Source: Pseudomonas asplenii (lineage in GTDB: Bacteria > Pseudomonadota > Gammaproteobacteria > Pseudomonadales > Pseudomonadaceae). From it: a stretch of DNA of 64,000 nt. The translations under genes and the position numbers were made by a program. Shown one piece after another: positions 33,677-41,092 of the stretch. The notes under the pieces are model-generated. The model saw nothing but the letters and a program-made list of their open reading frames with translations, was not told the origin of the DNA and did no database searches. Position 1 is the first letter of the stretch. Each line of letters opens with the position of its first letter. The DNA lies in the NCBI RefSeq assembly GCF_001293465.1, contig NZ_JSYZ01000002.1, positions 29,328-93,327 of the forward strand, written 5' to 3'.

Positions 33677-34288
33677 TTATGCGGTGCTGATGACCCGGCC
33701 CTGGTGATCCACCAGCGGGCCGAGCAGGTGAACGCCGGCGGCATCGAGGGTCAGGCCCACCGCGCCCAGCTTCAGTTCGATGGACTGCGGTGTCAGCGCC
33801 AGGCGCGCCGGTCCCAGGGTCAGCTCAATGGTTTCGCGGGAACCTCGAAAAGTGGCTTCGGCGTTTTTCCAGCTCAGGACATGAGCGCTATCGTCGTAGC
33901 TGCTCTCGGTACCGTCCCTGTGCAGCCGGCGTGTCAGGTTGGCCGTCGTCGCAGCCGGGGGGAAGCGATCGCAGTTGATGCCAAACAGCGCCACCGACTG
34001 GCTACCACCCTCGCCGGCGCCGTAGTTCAGCAGCAGGCATTGCTCGCCCACCGAGGGGATGCGCGATTCGCTCTGCTCGCCAGCGCTGGGATTGAAGAAA
34101 CGGATCGCCGGTGTCAGCAGCTCGCCGTGGCTGACCTTGCAGGTATGGCTCGCCGCGTCCACCGCTGCGCATACGCCGATACGGCAGAAACTCTCGGCCC
34201 GGCGATGCAGGTCGTCGATTTCCGCCTCCATTTCGGCAAGACGCTCGATGATCGGGCTCAGTTGCAGGCGTAGCAGCGCCTCGAACAT
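33677..34288 (-). CDS. Baseplate assembly/spike protein gpV (tailocin 1)
   Basis: A 203-residue gpV/gp45-family spike. The N-terminal coiled segment EALLRLQLSPIIERLAEMEA is followed by an OB fold (GELLTPAIRFFNPSAGEQSE, VGEQCLLLNYG) and a C-terminal repetitive beta-helix (IELTLGPARLALTPQSIELK). It is the membrane-piercing tip of tailocin 1 and matches PA0616. Confidence 0.92.
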   Translation of the reverse strand: MFEALLRLQLSPIIERLAEMEAEIDDLHRRAESFCRIGVCAAVDAASHTCKVSHGELLTPAIRFFNPSAGEQSESRIPSVGEQCLLLNYGAGEGGSQSVALFGINCDRFPPAATTANLTRRLHRDGTESSYDDSAHVLSWKNAEATFRGSRETIELTLGPARLALTPQSIELKLGAVGLTLDAAGVHLLGPLVDHQGRVISTA

Positions 34289-34309
34289 GATGAGCTCCTT
34301 GTGGGTTTT

Positions 34310-34831
34310 CTAGGGAAGCGGCAGGTATTGATCGGGGTCGTCCAGGTTGGTCACTTCCCAACTGCGGGCGAACCTGGGAATACCGGTCGGATCGTCCAGC
34401 AGGGGCTGGCCGAAATAGAACATCTGCTTGAAGGAAATGGTCCAGCCGCCGTAGACCTGGCCGGCATCGGCGAAGGTCGAGGGCACCCCCTGGATGTTGC
34501 TCGGCAACTCGCATTGCCCTGCTGCTCCCCAGCGGTTATCGATCACCAGATCGATCAGTTGGCTGGCGAGGTTGCAGGCCGACAAGGTCGCATCCATCTC
34601 CTGGGTGGACACGACTGTCTGCAGCGAAAGGCTGAACTCGTGGGCGCGGCGACCGTCGTGGGCGCGACTACCCGCGCTGTCACCGTCGATGCCTATCAGC
34701 ACCCAGGCAGGTACCACCACGCCATCGAACTCGCGACGAGTCCCCACCTTGAGTTGTGGGTAAGCAGCCTTGATCACGTTCCTGAGGGTGCTAAACAGCA
34801 TCGAGGGCGTGTCGATAGTGTTTGAAGACAT
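34310..34831 (-). CDS. Phage tail protein, PA0615-like
   Basis: A 173-residue protein located between holin and spike, the same place as PA0615 in the R-pyocin cluster. Features: VIKAAYPQLKVGTRREFDGV near the N-terminus and GGWTISFKQMFYFGQPLLDD. It may be a tail completion or head-proximal protein; function is not established. Start chosen at MSSNTIDTPS with AGGAA upstream. Confidence 0.72.
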   Translation of the reverse strand: MSSNTIDTPSMLFSTLRNVIKAAYPQLKVGTRREFDGVVVPAWVLIGIDGDSAGSRAHDGRRAHEFSLSLQTVVSTQEMDATLSACNLASQLIDLVIDNRWGAAGQCELPSNIQGVPSTFADAGQVYGGWTISFKQMFYFGQPLLDDPTGIPRFARSWEVTNLDDPDQYLPLP

Positions 34832-34851
34832 AAACGATTCCTGTTGCAGCG

Positions 34852-35202
34852 TCACGGCCGATCCGATTGAGAATTGCGCACGACCGGCTCATCGATCCCG
34901 ATGCGCCTGGCCGCCCAGCGCTCATAGAGACCGATGGCGACATCCGCCCCGGCCATGGCCGTCAGGCAGCCGAAGGCACCGGCGGTCCAGATCGACACGC
35001 CGGCGGCGTACAGCAGCATGATGGTCGACACGCCGCAGACCATGCAGGCGCCGGAGCGCAGTACCAGCCGCCGCAGCAGTGGCCAGCCGCGGGCGCCCTC
35101 CTTGTCGGCGCGCCACATCTCGCCGGACACTCCGCCGATCACGGCCAGTACGATGACCAGCCAGATAGGCATGTCCGCCAACGCTTGTTGCTCGTTCGTC
35201 AT
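34852..35202 (-). CDS. Holin
   Basis: A 116-residue membrane protein with three hydrophobic segments (IWLVIVLAVIGGVSG, ACMVCGVSTIMLLYAAGV and WTAGAFGCLTAMAGADVAIG), matching phage holins of class I topology. It would form inner-membrane lesions releasing the GH19 endolysin encoded 26 kb downstream. Start at MTNEQQALA, preceded by a perfect AGGAGG. It is the only holin in the island, so both tailocins depend on it. Confidence 0.82.
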   Translation of the reverse strand: MTNEQQALADMPIWLVIVLAVIGGVSGEMWRADKEGARGWPLLRRLVLRSGACMVCGVSTIMLLYAAGVSIWTAGAFGCLTAMAGADVAIGLYERWAARRIGIDEPVVRNSQSDRP

Positions 35203-35305
35203 GTCACGCCTCCTGTGGAAGAAAATGGCCATTGGCTGGCCGGTAATGGTTTGGCTTGTAGTTCAAGGTGAAGGATTCTCGTGGGAGCCCGGTTCCGTGG
35301 GCATT

Positions 35306-35336
35306 CCAAAAGGCCCGGCTCGTGCCAGGCCCTTTG
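35306..35336 (-). terminator. Terminator in the tailocin leader
   Basis: On the minus strand GGCCTGGC-ACGA-GCCGGGCC (one G-U pair) is followed by TTTT. It lies about 310 bases downstream of the tailocin promoter and 104 bases before the holin start, so every tailocin transcript must read through it. Confidence 0.72.
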
Positions 35337-35370
35337 GTAATGCCGGTGTCGGCTCCGGCCCCGCACGCCA

Positions 35371-35598
35371 TCAGGGCGAGCGCGGGATACGCGAAGCGGA
35401 CACCCGATCCTTCGGCGCTACTGGCGCGGTACGGATCGATTCAAATTGTTCCTCCGACCGCGGCCCCTGCCCGCCGGATAACTGCTTACGGTGCTTTACG
35501 CTGCACACCCGGGTCAGTTGCCAACCCTCTGGACCATCAAGGCCGATCCATCGCTGCCTGTTCTTTGAAGCGGTACGACTAAAGAGCTTCGGGGTCAT
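35371..35598 (-). CDS. Possible leader protein of the tailocin operon
   Basis: A 75-residue frame (starts MTPKLFSRTASKNRQRW), basic at the N-terminus with RSEEQFESIRTAPVAPKD near the end. It is the first open frame after the tailocin promoter and is followed by a terminator, then the holin. The start codon has only a poorly spaced AGGGGG. It could be a small regulator, a leader peptide, or noncoding RNA. I do not recognise the family; low certainty that it is translated. Confidence 0.35.
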   Translation of the reverse strand: MTPKLFSRTASKNRQRWIGLDGPEGWQLTRVCSVKHRKQLSGGQGPRSEEQFESIRTAPVAPKDRVSASRIPRSP

Positions 35599-35648
35599 CC
35601 CCCTGGCATCGCTGCCTTTGGCTGGCCTTTCCGGCCGGCTTGGAACAA

Positions 35649-35677
35649 AGAATATGCATGTATGCATATCCAGTCAA
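35649..35677 (-). promoter_or_regulatory. Tailocin operon promoter
   Basis: On the minus strand TTGACT (35677-35672), a 17-base spacer, then TATTCT (35654-35649): an almost ideal sigma-70 promoter directed towards the tail genes. The spacer is filled by a repressor-type palindrome, so repressor binding would directly block RNA polymerase. Confidence 0.78.
35652..35669. promoter_or_regulatory. Repressor operator 1 (within the promoter)
   Basis: ATATGCAT-GT-ATGCATAT, a perfect 8-base inverted repeat covering the promoter spacer and part of the -10. Shares the ATGCA half-site with operators 2 and 3. Confidence 0.7.
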
Positions 35678-35691
35678 TGCACAAATGCATT
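35676..35691. promoter_or_regulatory. Repressor operator 2
   Basis: AATGCA-CAAA-TGCATT, a perfect inverted repeat overlapping the -35 edge. Same half-site as operator 1. Confidence 0.68.
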
Positions 35692-35706
35692 TATTTTTGC
35701 ACGAAC

Positions 35707-35722
35707 AATGCACGAATGCATG
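35707..35722. promoter_or_regulatory. Repressor operator 3
   Basis: AATGCA-CGAA-TGCATG, an inverted repeat of the same type about 30 bases upstream of operator 2. Confidence 0.6.
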
Positions 35723-35733
35723 GAGGCCCCGCC

Positions 35734-35755
35734 GACCAAGGGGTTGGTCTTTTTT
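35734..35755 (+). terminator. Plus-strand terminator beside the operators
   Basis: GACCAA-GGGG-TTGGTC followed by six T. It would stop rightward transcription before it runs antisense into the repressor gene. Confidence 0.65.
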
Positions 35756-35762
35756 GCAGGCG

Positions 35763-35793
35763 AAAAAAAACCCACATGGCTGTGGGTTTTTTC
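35763..35793. terminator. Bidirectional terminator after the repressor gene
   Basis: AACCCACA-TGGC-TGTGGGTT flanked by A-runs and T-runs. It ends the repressor message 15 bases after its stop and insulates it from the tailocin promoter. Confidence 0.88.
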
Positions 35794-35807
35794 CGAATCA
35801 GAGAGGA

Positions 35808-36542
35808 TTAACGGGCGTACATGCCCCACCAGAAGACGTGCCCGAGGATGGCGATCTGCTCTTCCTGGATTTCCTGGAAGGTGTAGTCCTCATCCGGGTG
35901 CTCGTCGCGGTTGAAGCTGCGCAGGCGGATACCGGTAGGCAGGCGATAGAGCTGCTTCACCCGCAGTTGGCCGTTGTGGTTGATCGCGTAGAGATCGCCG
36001 TCGACGATATCGCCGATGGCACTCTTGCCGGCGTTGACCCCGACCGTGGCACCGTCGCGCAGTACCGGCAACATGCTGTTGCCGCGCACGGTCACGCACT
36101 TGGCCTGGTCGAACTGCACGCCGTTGTGGCGCAGGCTGCGCTTGCCGAAGCGCAGGCTGGCCTTCTCGCTTTCCTCGATGACGAATCTTCCTGATCCAGC
36201 AGCCAATTCAACCTCGCGAAGAAAGGGCACGGACACCTCGTCTTCATCGACGGGGGTGTCGTCGTCCCACAGGCTTATATCCTTGAGTTCAGAGTGCAGC
36301 GGGCCCTGCTCCTGGTCGCGGGCGGCGCCGATATCGGCACGGCCGCGCAACTGGTCGGTGCTCACCTGGAAATACTCGGCGATCTTCGAAATGTGCTTGT
36401 CCGAAGGATCGACGATCTTCCCGCTGAGTATGCGCGACAGGGTGGATTGGGGCACGCCGGTACGACGGTGAAGCTCCGTGGGGGAGATCCCGTGGCGGTC
36501 GAGCAGCGCTCGGAGGACGGTAGAAACATTGCGTATTTGCAT
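35808..36542 (-). CDS. S24-family self-cleaving tailocin repressor (PrtR/CI-like)
   Basis: A 244-residue repressor. The N-terminal helix-turn-helix (about 8-60, GISPTELHRRTGVPQSTLSR) is followed by a LexA-type S24 peptidase domain. It has an Ala-Gly cleavage site (ELAAGSG), the nucleophile Ser in RGNSMLPVL and the general-base Lys in LRVKQLYRLP. RecA-stimulated self-cleavage would relieve repression after DNA damage. Start MQIRNVSTVLRALL at 36542 is chosen; 36551 (ATG) and 36578 (TTG) are possible, none with a good ribosome binding site. No PrtN-type activator is seen. Confidence 0.9.
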   Translation of the reverse strand: MQIRNVSTVLRALLDRHGISPTELHRRTGVPQSTLSRILSGKIVDPSDKHISKIAEYFQVSTDQLRGRADIGAARDQEQGPLHSELKDISLWDDDTPVDEDEVSVPFLREVELAAGSGRFVIEESEKASLRFGKRSLRHNGVQFDQAKCVTVRGNSMLPVLRDGATVGVNAGKSAIGDIVDGDLYAINHNGQLRVKQLYRLPTGIRLRSFNRDEHPDEDYTFQEIQEEQIAILGHVFWWGMYAR

Positions 36543-36574
36543 AACGCGCATATTGATTGGGCTTTGCGTGAATA

Positions 36575-36590
36575 GCAAATGCTAATTTGC
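36575..36590. promoter_or_regulatory. Palindrome between repressor and mutS
   Basis: GCAAAT-GCTA-ATTTGC, a perfect inverted repeat containing ATGC...GCAT half-sites like those of the tailocin promoter. Position upstream of the repressor start suggests autoregulation. Two further TGCAT half-sites lie between 36590 and 36605. Confidence 0.55.
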
Positions 36591-36732
36591 ATATTCAGTG
36601 CATAAATATAACATCAAAAGCAAAAGGCCATGTCTGCGGACCCGGAGCACCCGTGTTAACCTTGCGCCCATTGCCAGGCAAACAGCCCGATTTTGCCCCC
36701 ACACTTTATTCAAGCTATCACCTACCCCACTG

Positions 36733-39312
36733 ATGAATAAGCCAATTTCCGACCTGTCCTCGCACACCCCGATGATGCAGCAATACTGGCGCCTGAAGAA
36801 CCAGCATCCCGATCAGCTGATGTTCTACCGCATGGGCGACTTCTACGAGATTTTCTATGAAGACGCGAAGAAGGCCGCCAAGCTGCTGGACATCACCCTG
36901 ACCGCCCGCGGCCAGTCGGCCGGGCAGTCGATTCCGATGTGCGGGATTCCGTTTCACTCCCTCGAAGGCTACCTGGCCAAGCTGGTGAAACTCGGCGAAT
37001 CGGTGGTGATCTGCGAGCAGATCGGCGACCCGGCGACCAGCAAGGGCCCGGTGGAGCGCCAGGTGGTGCGGATCATCACCCCCGGCACCATCAGTGACGA
37101 AGCGCTGCTCGATGAGCGCCGCGACAACCTGATCGCCGCCGTGCTCGGCGACGAGCGGCTGTTCGGCATGGCGGTGCTGGACATCACCAGCGGCAACTTC
37201 ACCGTGCTGGAAATCAAGGGCTGGGAAAACCTGCTGGCCGAGCTGGAGCGGATCAATCCGGTGGAACTGCTGATCCCGGACGACTGGCCACAAGGCCTGC
37301 CGGCGGAGAAACGCCGAGGCACTCGTCGTCGCGCCCCCTGGGATTTCGAACGTGACTCGGCGCACAAGAGCCTCTGCCAGCAATTCGCCGTGCAGGACCT
37401 CAAGGGCTTCGGCTGCGAAACCCTGACCCTGGCCATCGGCGCTGCCGGCTGCCTGCTAGCCTACGCCAAGGAAACCCAGCGCACCGCCCTGCCGCACCTG
37501 CGCAGCCTGCGTCATGAGCGGCTGGACGATACCGTGGTGCTCGACGCCGCCACCCGCCGCAACCTGGAGCTGGACATCAACCTCGCCGGCGGTCGCGACA
37601 ACACCCTGCAGTCGGTGGTCGACCGTTGCCAGACCGCCATGGGCAGCCGCCTGCTGACCCGCTGGCTGAACCGCCCGTTGCGCGACCTGAAGATCCTCAC
37701 CGCGCGCCAGGTGTCCATCGGCTGCCTGCTGGAAGGCTACCGCTTCGAACGGCTGCAACCCCAGCTCAAGGAAATCGGCGATATCGAGCGGATTCTCGCC
37801 CGGATCGGCCTGCGCAATGCCCGTCCACGCGACCTGGCGCGCCTGCGCGATGCCCTCGGGGCCCTGCCGCAACTGCAGGACGCGATGCTCGAACTGGACG
37901 CCCCGCACCTCAAGCAACTGGCCGCCACTGCCCGCACCTACCCGGAACTGGCGATCCTGCTGGAGAGCGCCATCATCGATAACCCGCCGGCGGTGATCCG
38001 TGACGGCGGCGTCTTGAAGACCGGCTACGACGCCGAGCTGGACGAGCTGCTGTCGCTCAGCGAAAACGCCGGCCAGTTCCTGATCGACCTGGAAGCCCGG
38101 GAAAAGGCGCGCACGGGCCTGGCCAACCTCAAGGTCGGCTACAACCGCGTGCACGGCTACTTCATCGAACTGCCGAGCAAGCAGGCCGAATCGGCCCCGG
38201 CCGACTACATCCGGCGCCAGACACTCAAGGGCGCCGAGCGCTTCATCACCCCGGAACTCAAGGAATTCGAAGACAAGGCACTGTCGGCCAAGAGCCGCGC
38301 CCTGGCACGGGAGAAGATGCTCTACGAGGCGCTGCTGGAAACCCTGATCGGCGAGTTGCCACCGCTGCAGGACACCGCTGCCGCGCTGGCTGAACTGGAT
38401 GTGCTGAGCAACCTTGCCGAACGCGCGCTGAACCTCGACCTGAACTGCCCGCGTTTCGTCGACGAGCCGTGCATGCGCATCAGCCAGGGTCGCCACCCGG
38501 TGGTCGAGCAGGTGCTGACCACGCCGTTCGTGGCCAACGACCTGGCCCTCGACGACAACACCCGCATGCTGGTGATCACCGGTCCGAACATGGGCGGTAA
38601 ATCCACCTACATGCGCCAGACCGCCCTGATCGTGTTGCTGGCCCACATCGGCAGCTATGTGCCTGCCGCCAGTTGCGAGTTGTCGCCGGTGGACCGGATC
38701 TTCACCCGGATCGGCTCCAGCGACGACCTGGCCGGTGGTCGTTCGACCTTCATGGTGGAAATGAGCGAAACCGCCAATATCCTGCACAACGCCACCGAGC
38801 GCAGCCTGGTGCTGATGGACGAGGTCGGTCGCGGCACCAGTACCTTCGACGGCCTGTCCCTGGCCTGGGCCGCCGCCGAGCGCCTGGCGCACCTGCGGGC
38901 CTATACGCTGTTCGCCACCCACTACTTCGAACTGACGGTGCTGCCGGAGAGCGAACCGCTGGTGGCCAACGTGCATCTGAATGCTACCGAGCACAACGAA
39001 CGGATCGTCTTCCTGCACCACGTGCTCCCCGGTCCGGCCAGCCAGAGCTACGGCCTGGCGGTGGCGCAACTGGCCGGCGTACCCGGCGACGTGATCCGCC
39101 GTGCCCGCGAACACCTGAGCCGCCTGGAGACCACCAGCCTGCCCCACGAGGCGCCGGTGGCCAAGCCCGGCAAGCCGGCGGTGCCGCAGCAGAGCGACCT
39201 GTTCGCCAGCCTGCCGCACCCGGTGCTCGACGAACTGGCCAAGCTCGACCTGGACGACCTGACACCACGCCGTGCGCTGGAAATGCTTTACACATTGAAG
39301 ACACGGATCTAA
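36733..39312 (+). CDS. mutS: DNA mismatch repair protein MutS
   Basis: An 859-residue MutS. The mismatch-reading motif [11 protein letters not shown] (Phe-x-Glu near residue 38), the Walker [14 protein letters not shown] (about 618), the STFMVEM signature and Walker [19 protein letters not shown] are all intact. It recognises mismatches and recruits MutL. Start chosen at [19 protein letters not shown]; the 45 upstream in-frame codons overlap the operator region. Divergent from the tailocin repressor. Confidence 0.98.
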   Translation: MNKPISDLSSHTPMMQQYWRLKNQHPDQLMFYRMGDFYEIFYEDAKKAAKLLDITLTARGQSAGQSIPMCGIPFHSLEGYLAKLVKLGESVVICEQIGDPATSKGPVERQVVRIITPGTISDEALLDERRDNLIAAVLGDERLFGMAVLDITSGNFTVLEIKGWENLLAELERINPVELLIPDDWPQGLPAEKRRGTRRRAPWDFERDSAHKSLCQQFAVQDLKGFGCETLTLAIGAAGCLLAYAKETQRTALPHLRSLRHERLDDTVVLDAATRRNLELDINLAGGRDNTLQSVVDRCQTAMGSRLLTRWLNRPLRDLKILTARQVSIGCLLEGYRFERLQPQLKEIGDIERILARIGLRNARPRDLARLRDALGALPQLQDAMLELDAPHLKQLAATARTYPELAILLESAIIDNPPAVIRDGGVLKTGYDAELDELLSLSENAGQFLIDLEAREKARTGLANLKVGYNRVHGYFIELPSKQAESAPADYIRRQTLKGAERFITPELKEFEDKALSAKSRALAREKMLYEALLETLIGELPPLQDTAAALAELDVLSNLAERALNLDLNCPRFVDEPCMRISQGRHPVVEQVLTTPFVANDLALDDNTRMLVITGPNMGGKSTYMRQTALIVLLAHIGSYVPAASCELSPVDRIFTRIGSSDDLAGGRSTFMVEMSETANILHNATERSLVLMDEVGRGTSTFDGLSLAWAAAERLAHLRAYTLFATHYFELTVLPESEPLVANVHLNATEHNERIVFLHHVLPGPASQSYGLAVAQLAGVPGDVIRRAREHLSRLETTSLPHEAPVAKPGKPAVPQQSDLFASLPHPVLDELAKLDLDDLTPRRALEMLYTLKTRI

Positions 39313-39345
39313 CGCAGACGGCCGCAAGCTGCTAGAATCTCGCGC

Positions 39346-39397
39346 GGCTTGGGAAGCTGCGGGCTATTAGCCTGGTTCGCAGAGCCGTTCCCAAGCC
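39346..39397 (+). other. Structured 5' leader of fdxA
   Basis: GGCTTGGGAA pairs with TTCCCAAGCC (10 base pairs). Within it, CTGCG/CGCAG and GGCT-ATT-AGCC form an inner stem. A TAGAAT box at 39333-39338 would place transcription start at the foot of the stem. No T-run follows, so it is not a terminator. Confidence 0.5.
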
Positions 39398-39453
39398 CAG
39401 CGAGCCCGTCCTGATAGGGTTTTCGCCGCCGCCGCCTGAGGAGAGAATTAGAA

Positions 39454-39777
39454 ATGACCTTCGTCGTCACCGACAACTGCATCAAGTGCAAGTACACCGA
39501 CTGCGTAGAAGTCTGTCCGGTGGACTGCTTTTACGAAGGCCCGAACTTCCTGGTGATTCACCCGGATGAGTGCATCGATTGCGCACTGTGCGAGCCAGAA
39601 TGCCCGGCCGTGGCCATCTTCTCCGAAGATGAAGTCCCGGAGGAAATGAAAACCTTCATTGAATTGAACCTCGAGTTGGCCGAGATCTGGCCGAACATCA
39701 CCGAGAAGAAGGATTCGCTGCCGGACGCCGAGAAGTGGGATGGCGAAAAGGACAAGTTGCAGTATCTCGAACGCTGA
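39454..39777 (+). CDS. fdxA: Ferredoxin FdxA (7Fe-8S type)
   Basis: A 107-residue ferredoxin with two cluster-binding sets: [19 protein letters not shown] and [17 protein letters not shown]. The pattern, with a non-cysteine in the first motif spacing, is that of the [3Fe-4S][4Fe-4S] FdxA group. Soluble electron carrier. Preceded by GAGGAGAG. It follows mutS, as in P. aeruginosa. Confidence 0.95.
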   Translation: MTFVVTDNCIKCKYTDCVEVCPVDCFYEGPNFLVIHPDECIDCALCEPECPAVAIFSEDEVPEEMKTFIELNLELAEIWPNITEKKDSLPDAEKWDGEKDKLQYLER

Positions 39778-39793
39778 GTCCTGCGTACTCCCG

Positions 39794-39817
39794 AAAAGGC
39801 CCCTTGCGGGCCTTTTT
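39794..39817 (+). terminator. fdxA terminator
   Basis: AAAAGGCCC-CTTGC-GGGCCTTTTT, 16 bases after the fdxA stop. Confidence 0.92.
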
Positions 39818-39853
39818 GCGTTGTTGGGCCAGGGCCAGCACTTTTCTACAGGC

Positions 39854-39988
39854 AAAAAAAAGGGGCGGTGTAACCCGCCCACATTTTTTCCCTAGTCCCT
39901 TTTTTCCCTTTCATCATCCTGATGAATCGCATCCCGCGATGTTCCTCTTAGCGATCTTCCATGATCGCCGTGTCTATCCGTCGACACA
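39854..39988 (-). ncRNA. rsmZ: RsmZ small regulatory RNA
   Basis: About 135 nucleotides. GGA motifs are exposed in successive hairpin loops: GTGTC-GACGGATA-GACAC at the 5' end, CGATC-ATGGAA-GATCG, CGCGGGATGCG and CATCAGGATGATG. Further unpaired AGGGA/GGGA copies and a terminator (GGGCGG-GTTACA-CCGCCC plus T-run) follow. This is the RsmA/RsmE-titrating architecture. Its place beside fdxA and the GacA element 180 bases upstream agree with RsmZ of other pseudomonads. It controls secondary metabolism and biocontrol traits via Gac/Rsm. Confidence 0.9.
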
Positions 39989-40150
39989 GGGCTGATATTA
40001 ATGACTTTCAGATCGCCCGCAAGTGGATCCAGAAGCACACAGAGAGTTTTCGGATCCATTGGAAGTTTTAAAAAGCACTTATATTTCAATCAATTAAACA
40101 GATTTCTCGGCAATCTGCTGCCGTGTTCATCCTCGATCGCTTACGCAACA

Positions 40151-40168
40151 CGTAAGTAAAGGCTTACA
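40151..40168 (-). promoter_or_regulatory. GacA upstream activating element of rsmZ
   Basis: On the minus strand TGTAAGCCTTTACTTACG matches the GacA-binding palindrome TGTAAG-N6-CTTACA with one mismatch. It lies 163-180 bases upstream of the predicted rsmZ start, the expected distance. Confidence 0.88.
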
Positions 40169-40422
40169 CAGCCAAGCCAGCAAAAAAGAACTTCCGCAGC
40201 TCCGGAAGGTCGGAATGAACCCCGAAAACGCTCAAAAATAAGTAACGCCTTCGTCACCCGGCTCCCTCCGAAAACTTTCCACGGGTAAAAACCTCGATAC
40301 TCAAAACCAATCCTTAGTATAGAAAACAGCACTCAGATATTCAGCTACCTCACGCCACGCAGGCTCATGCAACTTGGGCAAGACAGCGACTCTTCCAAAC
40401 TGAGGACCGGGAAACCGGCCCC

Positions 40423-40438
40423 TTGACCGAAAGGTCAA
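40423..40438. other. Hairpin TTGACC-GAAA-GGTCAA
   Basis: A perfect 6-base inverted repeat with a GAAA loop. Its left arm also works as a -35 box: TTGACC, 18 bases, TATTAT (40447-40452), which would be the promoter of the sigma factor gene. Confidence 0.55.
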
Positions 40439-40440
40439 AT

Positions 40441-40459
40441 GCTAATTATTATCATTAGC
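40441..40459. promoter_or_regulatory. Fur box of the haem sigma factor gene
   Basis: GCTAATTATTATCATTAGC resembles the 19-base Fur operator and covers the -10 box, predicting iron repression of the sigma/anti-sigma genes. Confidence 0.85.
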
Positions 40460-40480
40460 ATAACCCCGTCAGGTGCCGTC

Positions 40481-40999
40481 GTGACGCAATCCCAGTTCAA
40501 CCAGGTCTTCCTCACCCAGCGGCTTACGTTGCTGCGTACGCTGCAACGCATGGTGCAGAACCCCAGCACCGCCGAGGACCTGCTGCAGGAGACCTACCTG
40601 CGGGTCACCCGTGCCCTGAGCGAACGCTCCATCGATCATCTTGAACCCTTCGTGTTCCAGACCGCTCGCAACCTCGCGCTCGACCACCTGCGTGCACGGC
40701 GTATCCAGGCCCGCACACTGATGGAGGATGTGCCGCTGGAGGTGGTGGAAAGTGTCGTCGCCCCCTTGAGTACTCCAGAAGATGCCACCCATGCCGAACA
40801 ATTGCTGGAGCGCCTGAGCGTGAGCCTGGGTCAACTGACTGCCCGCCAACAGCAGATCTTCATTCTCAGCCGCCTGCATGGCTGCAGTTACCAGGAGATC
40901 GCCGAACGCCTCGAAGTGTCCCTGAGCACCGTGCAGAAGGACCTGAAACTGATCATGGCCATCTGTGTCGGGGTGGCCGAACGCCTGGATCGCCCTTAA
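40481..40999 (+). CDS. ECF sigma factor, FecI/HxuI type
   Basis: A 172-residue sigma-70 family ECF factor. Region 2 includes PSTAEDLLQETYLRVTRAL and FQTARNLALDHLRARR; region 4 includes RLHGCSYQEIAERLEVSLST. It should direct transcription of the downstream receptor when the receptor senses haem. A GTG start at 40481 is chosen because the ATG at 40439 lies within the Fur box and upstream of the likely transcription start. It forms an operon with the anti-sigma factor. Confidence 0.88.
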   Translation: MTQSQFNQVFLTQRLTLLRTLQRMVQNPSTAEDLLQETYLRVTRALSERSIDHLEPFVFQTARNLALDHLRARRIQARTLMEDVPLEVVESVVAPLSTPEDATHAEQLLERLSVSLGQLTARQQQIFILSRLHGCSYQEIAERLEVSLSTVQKDLKLIMAICVGVAERLDRP

Positions 41000-41092
41000 G
41001 CTTGCCCTCAGCGCCAAGACCTACAAGATCCGCCAGCCCACGGGAGGCGGATCACCGAACCAAACCGTGACAACGATTGCCGAGGAACACCC

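Noticed and set aside
35371..35667. Longer version of the leader frame starting at 35667
   Set aside because: Its first codons overlap the -10/-35 region of the tailocin promoter, so they would not be transcribed.
7607..36542. Intact or defective prophage
   Set aside because: No integrase, attachment repeats, terminase, portal, capsid or replication genes; both tail sets are complete, which fits tailocins.
37456..39327. 623-codon minus-strand frame opposite mutS
   Set aside because: Antisense shadow of mutS.
39346..39397. Cloverleaf-like fold suggesting a tRNA
   Set aside because: No acceptor CCA-type end, T-loop or anticodon arrangement fits; it reads better as an mRNA leader fold.
40141..40332. 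63-codon minus-strand frame upstream of rsmZ
   Set aside because: No recognisable features or ribosome binding site, and it overlaps the GacA element region; noncoding is more likely.
40439..40999. ATG start at 40439 for the ECF sigma factor
   Set aside because: The codon lies inside the Fur box and upstream of the likely transcription start; the GTG at 40481 fits better.
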